A DNA stretch of 64,000 bases from Lophius americanus (lineage: Eukaryota; Chordata; Actinopteri; Lophiiformes; Lophiidae). Location: positions 1,677,501 through 1,741,500 of the forward strand of contig JBBDHG010000052.1 in assembly GCA_037951165.1 (NCBI GenBank), read 5' to 3'. The notes under the pieces were generated by a model. It did not search any database. It was not told the origin of the DNA and saw only the letters and a list, made by a program, of their open reading frames with translations. A program made the translations under genes and the position numbers. This document shows, in pieces, positions 22,236 to 30,291 of this stretch (position 1 is its first letter; each line of letters starts with the position of its first letter).

Positions 22236-23905
22236 AGTCAAGTACCAAGTCTTTGTTCACAAGTTTAAGTCAAGTCTTTGGTCACAAGTTTAACTCAAGT
22301 CTCAAGTATTTGGTCATAAGTGTTACTCAGGTCTTTGGGTAGCGAGTTTAAGTTCAGTCCTTGGTCACAATCTTAAGTCGAGTCTTTAGTTATAAGTTTA
22401 AGTCAGTTCTTTGTTCCCTAGTTTATCTCAAGACTTTGATCACAATTTTAAGTCAAGTCTATGCTTACAAGTTTAAGTCAAGTCTTTGGTCAAAAGTCAA
22501 GTCTATGGTCAAAAGTTTAAGTCAAGGCCTTAGTCACAAGCTTAAGTCGAGTCATTGGTCACAAGTTTAAGTAACGTTTTGGGTCATAAGTTTAAGTCAA
22601 GTCTATGGTTACAAGTTTAAGTCAAGTCTTTGGTCACAAATTTAAGTAATATTTTTGGTCTCAAGTTTAAGTCATCTCTTTGGTCACAAGTTTAAGTCAG
22701 GTATTTGGTCACAAGTTTAAGTCAAGTCCTTGGTCATAAGCTTAAGTCGAGTCTTTGGTAAGAAGTATCGGTCAGGCCATTGGTCACAAGTTTATTTCAA
22801 GTCTTTGCTGACAAGTTTTAGTCAAGTCCTGGTCACAAGGTCAACTCAAGCTTCAGGACTTTGGTCACAATTTTAAGTCCAGTCGATGTTTACAAGTTTA
22901 AAGTCAAGTCTTTGGTCACAAGTTTAAGTTATGTTTTTGGTCACACGTTTAGGTCAGGTCTTTGGTCACAATTTTAAGTCAGGCGTTTGGTGACAAGTTT
23001 AAGTCAAGTCTTTGGTCAAAAGTCAAGTCTATGGTCAAAAGTTTAAGTCAAGGCCTTAGTCAAAAGCTTAAGTCGAGTCATTGGTCACAAGTTTAAGTAA
23101 CGTTTTGGGTCATAAGTTTAAGTCAAGTCTATGGTTACAAGTTTAAGTCATCTCTTTGGTCACAAGTTTAAGTCAGGTATTTGGTCACAAGTTTAAGTCA
23201 AGTCCTTGGTCATAAGCTTAAGTCGAGTCTTTGGTAACAAGTATCGGTCAGGCCATTGGTCACAATTTTAAGTCCAGTCGATGTTTACAAGTTTTAGTCA
23301 AGTCCTGGTCACAAGGTCAACTCGAGCTTCAGGACTTTGGTCACCATTTTAAGTCCAGTCGATGTTTACAAGTTTAAAGTCAAGTCTTTGGTCACAATTT
23401 TAAGTCAGGCGTTTGGTGACAAGTTTAAGTCAAGTATTTGTTTACAAGTTTAAGTCAGGGGTTTGGTCAGCAGTTTAAGTCATGTCTCTGGTGCCAAGAT
23501 CAACTCAAGGCTCAAGTTATTGGTCACAAGTTTAAGTCAAGTCTTCGGTCACAAGTTTAAATCATGTTTTTTGTCATACATTTAAGTCATGTCTTTTGTC
23601 TCATGTTTAAGTCAGGTCTTTGGGTCACAAGTTTATCTCAAGACCTTGGTCACAATTTTAAGTCAAGTCTTTGGTCATAAATTTAGATCAGGTCTTTGGT
23701 CTCAAATTAACTTCAGGTCTAATGCTTTTCGCCTCATGTCTTAAGTCAAGTCCTTTGCCACAGTTTTAAACCAGTTGTAAAGTCTTTGGTCACAACTTCA
23801 ACTCAAGCCTTTGTTGACAGGTTTAAGTGAAGTCTCAAGTACTTGGTTACAATTTCAAGTTCAAGTCAAATCCCAAGTCTTTGGTCACATGCTCAATCAG
23901 GTCTT
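22236..23905. repeat. 25-bp minisatellite with higher-order structure
   Basis: About 65 imperfect copies of a 25-bp unit whose first 20 bases are TTGGTCACAAGTTTAAGTCA, then AGTCT. Individual units vary (for example TTGGTCATAAGCTTAAGTCG). A specific run of variant units starting at 22471 recurs from 22997, offset 526 bp, showing that a multi-unit block was duplicated. Frames inside it are by-products of the repeat. Confidence 0.93.
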
Positions 23906-25084
23906 AGGTATTTGATCACAAGCACATGTTGTACAATTTACTTTTCCAACAAGTAATGCTATCAACATAAGCGAAAAATAATCTAGATCACATCAAAAAT
24001 AAGTAATTTATCTACATCTGATATGTCTTCTGCATGAGTGTGCCTTAAATGAATCACAATGCTTTCCTAAAAAAACCCCACCCTCCTTTGCCTCTGAACA
24101 GCTCTCCCTGATCTTCCTACCCTCACCCAGTTGAATTTAATACAATCAGTCTCTTAACTAATGGAAAGCAATTCTGCCGGTAAAAAGTTTGACTCAAGCA
24201 TGGCTATGTGGTTGTGTCTGTTGTAGCAGCAGCTCTGGAAAGTGGGACTGCGATACCAGAAGCAGATGGTATGTTTACAGAGGAAACTACAGCTCGCAGT
24301 TTGCTGTATCAGCACTGCTGTTGGCTGTTTGTTTTAGAAATACTCAAGAAAAACACAGACACAACCACACTGATAAAGATGCTTTTCTTGACCCAAACAC
24401 AATAAATGAATGGAGAGACTCGAAAGCCTGGGGGCATAGGAGGGCATGAGAAGAACCGTAGTGTCTTGGTCAGTTGTGGTTAGCCTATCTTAGCATAAAG
24501 AATAGGGCCAAAGTTGAAAACAAAGCTGCCAACATGAATATAGCATTTGTGTTGTTCATGGCAATGTAGAGTATTAGGAACCAGTCCCAATGCAGTTAGA
24601 GACTCCTTTCCCACCAAAATGAATCTGGTGCTAGGTCGGTGCTGGTGTAGGAGCCAGTTCAGAGTTGGTTCGATAAGTTAACCATTTAATGGTTGTTTTG
24701 GTTTTCCACTGTCTGGAGCCACAAAAGCCGCTTGATTCTAACACAGATGAACAATAGCAAGGTTTATCATGTACCACTGGACCTGAAGTACTGGACTGGA
24801 CCATGTTCTGTGGTCCAGTTCTGATGCTGATGCACCGTCTGGAGACACTCCTCGGCAGTGGAGAAGAGTCAGCATCACTTGGCATGCACTGACACATCTA
24901 TGGCTACACAGCCCCATACACAGTAAGCTGTGACGTTACTGTGTGCTCTGATACTTTTGACAACCTCTGACAACCAGCCATAGCTTTTTCACAATCAGTG
25001 CTTCAGTTGCTCTTCTGTTGTATCAGACAACACAGGCTAGGCTTAACCCCCGCTGGGTTCTTAAGATACCAACCCAGTCGTCTA
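23906..25084. other. Intergenic sequence, possibly repeat-derived in part
   Basis: No gene is supported. The part at about 24630-24900 (AGGAGCCAGTTCAGAGTTGG, then CACCGTCTGGAGACACTCCT) resembles fish interspersed repeats, but I cannot assign ends or a class. Overlapping frames at 24189-24449 have no recognisable domain. Confidence 0.35.
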
Positions 25085-25275
25085 ACCATCACAGTTTGGT
25101 CCGTGTCAAAGTCTTTCAGATCATCATGACTACCCTTTTTTCCTGTTTCTATCAGCTTGCGCACAAAATGTTCACCACGTGCTCAAAATATCCCACCAAA
25201 TGACAGTTGCCTTGGTAACAATATAATTAAAGGTATTCACTTCACCTGTCAGTGACTATAATGGCTCTATATAAG
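25085..25275 (+). repeat. Non-coding Tc1/mariner-type repeat end
   Basis: CAGTTTGGTCCGTGTCAAAG, CACAAAATGTTCACCACGTG, AATATCCCACCAAATGACAG and TATTCACTTCACCTGTCAGT occur in the order seen at the 3' end of common fish Tc1-related repeats. No transposase coding sequence is left. Confidence 0.5.
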
Positions 25276-25971
25276 GTGTATATAAAGCTATCATTTATTT
25301 AATTTATGGAGCTTTTCACCCCTGATGCTTAGACTGAGTAGTTTCAATCCAATCATGACTCACCGTACCCTAAAGTGGTAACCTTTAATTCAGCTGTTTG
25401 GTTTTGACTAAGATGGTCTTAACATGTGGTATCATTTACATAGCAAATGTCCTCATTGCTCATGCACTCAGAAAAAGAGGCACTCAGAAAAAGAGGTTGT
25501 TAGCTTAAGACTTTAGTCCAATTGCTGTGCTGTCCTACTCTAACCCTTACTCTAATTTAATACTTAAAAGAGCTTTTAACCGACGTACTTGTGGCACTTT
25601 TACTCTGAATGGCTCCATTTGTCTTGTCATAGAAACTGTTAATTGAAGGGGAATGACTAAATGGAACCACGAAAAGGCCAATAAGCATTTCAACTTGATG
25701 TGTATTGACTATATCTGTAAATATTACCGCCATAATAGGGCTTCTTGAAAAACATATACTAAAGCTGCAAACTTTAATAAGGGTTATCTTTAATCTTGAT
25801 CCATGATGATGTACTTCCCTGAATGTCTCTAAAGCACCAAATCTACCAATTTCTGTGCCTGATGAGGTAAACTAACTTCAAATTTGTCTTGAGTGCTGAG
25901 GCCTGCAGCGAGTCTTATTCCACCATAGGACATTAGTCTGAACATTATAAGGATATATAGCAACAGGGTAG
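25276..25971. other. Intergenic sequence 5' of the LTR element
   Basis: No gene recognised. CACTCAGAAAAAGAGG is present twice in tandem at 25467-25498. The last five bases before the LTR element, 25972-25976, are the left target duplication CAGCT. Confidence 0.4.
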
Positions 25972-25976
25972 CAGCT

Positions 25977-26340
25977 TGTCACGCCTCTGGGCTCTGTCAC
26001 GCCTCTGTGTTCCTTTCTCCCTCTGTCTCTTTCTCCCTCTGTGTCTGTCTGTGATTGGTGATCATGCTCACCTGTGTTCCTCTCCAGCTGTGTCTCATTG
26101 TCTCGTTATCTGTGTATAAAGGCTGTCCTTCCCTTCCCTCCTGTGCCAGTTCGTTGCATGATGTCCTTGTGTCGTCACGTGTTCCAACCCCTCCCAGTGT
26201 ACGGTAAAGTTACCTCCAGTTATTTCTGTTCCTGTAATTTCCTCGTGTCTTGGAGAGAAATAAATATATTTGATACCAGCCATACATTCCATGCGTCTGC
26301 ATTTGGGTCCTGGAAAAACCCCACAGAAGTGTGTTTAACA
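25977..26340 (+). repeat. LTR 1 (left)
   Basis: 364 bp, TG...CA bounded. U3 opens with an 18-bp direct duplication (TGTCACGCCTCTGGGCTC, then TGTCACGCCTCTGTG). TATAAA is at 26115-26120, the predicted transcript start GCCAGTTCGTT at 26145-26155, and AATAAA at 26259-26264. R plus U5 would be about 196 bases. The left flank CAGCT shows that the first TGTCACG is the true end. Confidence 0.93.
26115..26155 (+). promoter_or_regulatory. LTR core promoter and predicted transcription start
   Basis: TATAAA (26115-26120) lies 30 bp upstream of GCCAGTTCGTT (26145-26155). That 11-mer is the exact reverse complement of 26342-26352 just inside the element, so 26145 is the predicted first transcribed base under a self-priming model. 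The same arrangement is in LTR 2 (TATAAA 30050-30055, 11-mer 30080-30090). Confidence 0.75.
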
Positions 26341-26341
26341 G

Positions 26342-26352
26342 AACGAACTGGC
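26342..26352 (+). promoter_or_regulatory. Self-complementary primer-binding site
   Basis: AACGAACTGGC starts 2 bases after the LTR end and pairs over exactly 11 bases with the predicted 5' end of the element's own RNA (26145-26155); pairing fails at both next positions. Tf1 and sushi-type elements prime reverse transcription this way instead of with a tRNA. The second copy is at 30277-30287. Confidence 0.8.
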
Positions 26353-26356
26353 CAAA

Positions 26357-29230
26357 ATGGACCCAGCGGACGCTCCACTGGACCATGATATTAACGAGTT
26401 GACCTACACCCTCATCTGCCTCCACGTGGAGTGGGTGAAGAGTCCTCAAGAGGAGGTACAGCAGGCCGCTCTCCGTATCGCTCGCCGGAAGGTCGCTGCC
26501 CAACCCTGGCTGTGGAATTTCCTGCCAGAGTGGATCAGGACCTTTGCTGAGAACCCGGACGCGCTGCCGGCCTGGTCTCGGCCCCGGCCTGTTGATTTTT
26601 CTCCTGCTCCAGCCCCTGTGATCGATAGCCATGCGGTTAGCCCTCTTTCGGCTGCGGCTCCGGAGTCCGCGGGCCTCCTACCCACTAACCCTCAGCCACC
26701 ATCATCGCCTGTGGGAACCGGTAGGGTCCCAGTGGTTGAGGCTGATTGGGGCTCTCTTTTTGAGGGAACCCGGCTGGCCATAAGACCGGTTCCCAATAGG
26801 AGACGAAGCCGGCGCCGACCTTCACCGCTGCCCAGCTCTCTGTCCTCACCGCTGCCCAGCTCTCGGTCCTCACCGCTGCCCAGCTCTCGGTCCTCACCGC
26901 TGCCCAGCTCTCGGTCCTCACCGCTGCCCAGCTCTCCGTCCTCACCGCCCAGCGCTGTGGAGGACCCGCTGCCCAGCGCCGTGGAGGACCCGCTGCCCAG
27001 CGCCGTGGAGGACCCGCTGCCCAGCGCCGTGGAGGACCCGCTGCCCAGCGCCGTGGAGGACCCGCTGCCCAGCGCCGTGGAGGACCCGCTGCCTAGCGCC
27101 GTGAAGGATCAGGATGGAGTGTCTGTGAATTTGGGGATCAACGCCTCCAAGGCTCCCGTCCCGAGCGTTTCCAAGCCTCTCGTGATCCCTCTCCCGGCTC
27201 CTCAGCCGCCTCCTCTCGTGATCCCTCTCCCGGCTCCTCAGCCGCCTCCTCTCGTGATCCCTCTCCCGGCTCCTCAGCCGCCTCCTCTCGTGATCCCTCT
27301 CCCGGCTCCTCAGCCGCCTCCTCTCGTGATCCCTCTCCCGGCTCCTCAGCCGCCTCCTCTCGTGATCCCTCTCCCGGCTCCTCAGCCGCCTCCTCTCGTG
27401 ATCCCTCTCCCGGCTCCTCAGCCGCCTCCTCTCGTGATCCCTCTCCCGGCTCCTCAGCCGCCTCCTCTCGTGATCCCTCTCCCGGCTCCTCAGCCGCCTC
27501 CTCTCGTGATCCCTCTCCCGGCTCCTCAGCCGCCTCCTCTCGTGATCCCTCTCCCGGCTCCTCAGCCGCCTCCTCTCGTGATTCCTCTCCCGGCTCTTCA
27601 GCCGCCTCCTCTCGTGATCCCTCTCCCGGCTCCTCAGCCGCCTCCTCCCGTGATCCCTCTCCCGACTCCTCAGCCGCCTCCTCCCGTGATCCCTCTCCCG
27701 ACTCCTCAGCCGCCTCCTCCCGTGATCCCTCTCCCGACTGCTACCGTGATCTCTCTCCCGACTGCTCCCGTGATCCCTCTCCCGACTGCTCCCGTGATCC
27801 CTCTCCCGACTGCTCCCGTGATCCCTCTCCCGACTGCTCCCGTGATCCCTCTCCCGACTTCTCCCGTGATCCCTCTCCCGACTGCTCCCGTGATCCCTCT
27901 CCCGACTGCTCCCGTGATCCCTCTCCCGACTGCTCCCGTGATCCCTCTCCCGACTTCTCCCGTGATCCCTCTCCCGACTTCTCCCGTGATCCCTCTCCCG
28001 ACTGCTCCCGTGATCCCTCTCCCGACTGCTCCCGTGATCCCTCTCCCGACTGCTCCCGTGATCCCTCTCCCGACTGCTCCCGTGATCCCTCTCCCGACTG
28101 CTCCCGTGATCCCTCTCCCGACTGCTCCCGTGATCCCTCTCCCGACTGCTCCCGTGATCCCTCTCCCGACTGCTCCCGTGATCCCTCTCCCGACTGCTCC
28201 CGTGATCCCTCTCCCGACTTCTCCCGTGATCCCTCTCCCGACTTCTCCCGTGATCCCTCTCCCGACTTCTCCCGTGATCCCTCTCCCGACTGCTCCCGTG
28301 ATCCCTCTCCCGACTGCTCCCGTGATCCCTCTCCCGACTGCTCCCGTGATCCCTCTCCCGACTGCTCCCGTGATCCCTCTCCCGACTGCTCCCGTGATCC
28401 CTCTCCCGACTGCTCCCGTGATCCCTCTCCCGACTGCTCCCGTGATCCCTCTCCCGACTGCTCCCGTGATCCCTCTCCCGACTCCTCCAGTGACGCCTCT
28501 CCCGGCTCCTCCAGTGACGCCTCTCCCGGCTCCTCCAGTGACGCCTCTCCCGGCTCCTCCAGTGACGCCTCTCCCGGCTCCTCCAGTGACGCCTCTCCCG
28601 GCTCCTCCAGTGACGCCTCTCCCGGCTCCTCCAGTGACGCCTCTCCCGGCTCCTCCAGTGACGCCTCTCCCGGCTCCTCCAGTGACGCCTCTCCCGGCTC
28701 CTCCAGTGACGCCTCTCCCGGCTCCTCCAGTGACGCCTCTCCCGGCTCCTCCAGTGACGCCTCTCCCGGCTCCTCCAGTGACGCCTCTCCCGGCTCCTCC
28801 AGTGACGCCTCTCCCGGCTCCTCCAGTGACGCCTCTCCTCCCCGTGAGTCCTCCTCCCGTGAGTCCTCCTCCCGTGAGTCCTCCTCCCGTGAGTCCTCCT
28901 CCCGTGAGTCCTCCTCCCGTGAGTCCTCCTCCCGTGAGTCCTCCTCCCGTGAGTCCTCCTCCCGTGAGTCCTCCTCCCGTGAGTCCTCCTCCCGTGAGTC
29001 CTCCTCCCGTGAGTCCTCCTCCCGTGGCTCCTCCTCCCGTGGCTCCTCCTCCCGTGGCTCCTCTTCCCGTGGCTCCTCTTCCCGTGGCTCCTCTTCCCGT
29101 GGCTCCTCTTCCCGTGGCTCCTCTTCCCGTGGCTCCTCTTCCCGTGGCTCCTCTTCCCGTGGCTCCTCTTCCCGTGGCTCCTCTTCCCGTGGCCCCGGCT
29201 TCGCCTCAACGGGCGACCTCCTCCTCGTGA
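26357..29230 (+). CDS. Proline-rich tandem-repeat ORF of the LTR element, unit 1 (957 aa)
   Basis: Function unknown. ATG 26357 lies just after the priming site in good context (AAAATGG). Residues 1 to about 80 are non-repetitive, helix-prone and W-rich (LHVEWVKS, PWLWNFLPEWIRTF). A P/S linker with RRRSRRRP follows. Then come arrays: SPLPSSRS x5, PLPSAVED x7, LVIPLPAPQPPP about x15, PVIPLPTA/S about x32, PVTPLPAP about x15, PVSPP about x12 and PVAPP/PVAPL about x13. All units are multiples of 3 bp, so the frame survives changes in copy number. The ORF ends where the 36-bp array (29197-29690) begins, because that unit carries TGA in this frame. No gag zinc knuckle, protease or reverse transcriptase motif is seen. 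The head may be a gag remnant or a captured sequence; I cannot tell. In unit 1 an extra C near 28838-28843 keeps the PVSPP block in frame, unlike unit 2. Confidence 0.6.
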   Translation: MDPADAPLDHDINELTYTLICLHVEWVKSPQEEVQQAALRIARRKVAAQPWLWNFLPEWIRTFAENPDALPAWSRPRPVDFSPAPAPVIDSHAVSPLSAAAPESAGLLPTNPQPPSSPVGTGRVPVVEADWGSLFEGTRLAIRPVPNRRRSRRRPSPLPSSLSSPLPSSRSSPLPSSRSSPLPSSRSSPLPSSPSSPPSAVEDPLPSAVEDPLPSAVEDPLPSAVEDPLPSAVEDPLPSAVEDPLPSAVKDQDGVSVNLGINASKAPVPSVSKPLVIPLPAPQPPPLVIPLPAPQPPPLVIPLPAPQPPPLVIPLPAPQPPPLVIPLPAPQPPPLVIPLPAPQPPPLVIPLPAPQPPPLVIPLPAPQPPPLVIPLPAPQPPPLVIPLPAPQPPPLVIPLPAPQPPPLVIPLPALQPPPLVIPLPAPQPPPPVIPLPTPQPPPPVIPLPTPQPPPPVIPLPTATVISLPTAPVIPLPTAPVIPLPTAPVIPLPTAPVIPLPTSPVIPLPTAPVIPLPTAPVIPLPTAPVIPLPTSPVIPLPTSPVIPLPTAPVIPLPTAPVIPLPTAPVIPLPTAPVIPLPTAPVIPLPTAPVIPLPTAPVIPLPTAPVIPLPTAPVIPLPTSPVIPLPTSPVIPLPTSPVIPLPTAPVIPLPTAPVIPLPTAPVIPLPTAPVIPLPTAPVIPLPTAPVIPLPTAPVIPLPTAPVIPLPTPPVTPLPAPPVTPLPAPPVTPLPAPPVTPLPAPPVTPLPAPPVTPLPAPPVTPLPAPPVTPLPAPPVTPLPAPPVTPLPAPPVTPLPAPPVTPLPAPPVTPLPAPPVTPLPAPPVTPLLPVSPPPVSPPPVSPPPVSPPPVSPPPVSPPPVSPPPVSPPPVSPPPVSPPPVSPPPVSPPPVAPPPVAPPPVAPLPVAPLPVAPLPVAPLPVAPLPVAPLPVAPLPVAPLPVAPLPVAPASPQRATSSS

Positions 29231-29690
29231 CCGGCTTCGCCTCAACGGGCGACCTCCTCCTCGTGACCGGCTTCGCCTCAACGGGCGACCTCCTCCTCGT
29301 GACCGGCTTCGCCTCAACGGGCGACCTCCTCCTCGTGACCGGCTTCGCCTCAACGGGCGACCTCCTCCTCGTGACCGGCTTCGCCTCAACGGGCGACCTC
29401 CTCCTCGTGACCGGCTTCGCCTCCACGGGCGACCTCCTCCTCGTGACCGGGTTCGCCTCCACGGGCGACCTCCTCCTCGTGACCGGGTTCGCCTCCACGG
29501 GCGACCTCCTCCTCGTGACCGGGTTCGCCTCCACGGGCGACCTCCTCCTCGTGACCGGCTTCGCCTCCACGGGCGACCGCCTCCTCGTGACCGGCTTCGC
29601 CTCAACGGGCGACCTCCTCCTCGTGACCGGGTTCGCCTCAACGGGCGACCGCCTCCTCCTCCTCGTGACCGGGTTCGCCTCCACGGGCGC
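29197..29690 (+). repeat. 36-bp array at the 3' side of internal region 1
   Basis: About 13-14 units that in one + frame encode TGFASTGDLLLV and on the - strand RSPVEAKPVTRR-type repeats. CAACGGG/CCACGGG and GGCTTC/GGGTTC variants alternate in an order shared with the array at 33092-33585. The open frame 29227-29772 is a by-product of the array, though it reads on into non-repetitive sequence. Confidence 0.85.
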
Positions 29691-29701
29691 CCGCCGCCTC
29701 G

Positions 29702-29727
29702 AACACCAGAGTGGTCACTCTGGTGTT
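29702..29727. repeat. Hairpin after the array, 12-bp arms
   Basis: AACACCAGAGTG (29702-29713) and CACTCTGGTGTT (29716-29727) are exact reverse complements with a GT spacer. An identical hairpin is at 33597-33622 in the second unit. It is placed between the arrays and the polypurine tract. Confidence 0.85.
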
Positions 29728-29911
29728 GCCTGGTTCCGTCCCTGCCTTCAGGTCGTCCACCGGACGGTATAAGTTTGCTGGACTAGGCTGGTTGAATTTA
29801 TTTTTGTTGTTTTGACCCTCCTCCAGACCCCCTCCTCCCACCCTGGTTGAGTTAAAGTTTTTGGATTTGGACAGTTGGTACGTCTGGTATCCGTCCCTTG
29901 AGGGGGGGCTC
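29728..29911 (+). promoter_or_regulatory. 3' non-coding region and polypurine tract of internal region 1
   Basis: About 170 bp of non-repetitive sequence ends in GAGGGGGGG (29900-29908) and CTC directly before LTR 2, the expected plus-strand priming polypurine tract. The counterpart in unit 2 is GAGGGGGGG at 33795-33803. Confidence 0.75.
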
Positions 29912-30275
29912 TGTCACGCCTCTGGGCTCTGTCACGCCTCTGTGTTCCTTTCTCCCTCTGTCTCTTTCTCCCTCTGTGTCTGTCTGTGATTGGTGATCAT
30001 GCTCACCTGTGTTCCTCTCCAGCTGTGTCTCATTGTCTCGTTATCTGTGTATAAAGGCTGTCCTTCCCTTCCCTCCTGTGCCAGTTCGTTGCATGATGTC
30101 CTTGTGTCGTCACGTGTTCCAACCCCTCCCAGTGTACGGTAAAGTTACCTCCAGTTATTTCTGTTCCTGTAATTTCCTCGTGTCTTGGAGAGAAATAAAT
30201 ATATTTGATACCAGCCATACATTCCATGCGTCTGCATTTGGGTCCTGGAAAAACCCCACAGAAGTGTGTTTAACA
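29912..30275 (+). repeat. LTR 2 (shared middle LTR)
   Basis: 364 bp, the same length and visibly the same sequence as LTR 1, with TATAAA at 30050-30055. It serves both as 3' LTR of unit 1 and 5' LTR of unit 2. No target duplication lies on either side of it, which argues against a separate insertion. Confidence 0.93.
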
Positions 30276-30291
30276 GAACGAACTGGCCAAA

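Noticed and set aside
24189..24449. Overlapping 65- and 86-codon frames
   Set aside because: Mutually overlapping, with no recognisable motif and no supporting context.
26349..26366. tRNA primer-binding site beginning at TGGCCAAAATGG
   Set aside because: It starts 8 bases inside the element and overlaps the start codon; the exact 11-base self-complement at 26342-26352 is a better-placed explanation.
26942..29641. 899-codon and related - strand open frames as antisense genes
   Set aside because: They are made almost wholly of the same tandem arrays, have no non-repetitive domain, and follow from stop-free units whose length is a multiple of 3.
26820..29690. CRISPR-like regular repeats of 24 and 36 bp
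   Set aside because: Units are directly adjacent with no unique spacers, lie in a eukaryotic LTR element and encode peptide repeats.
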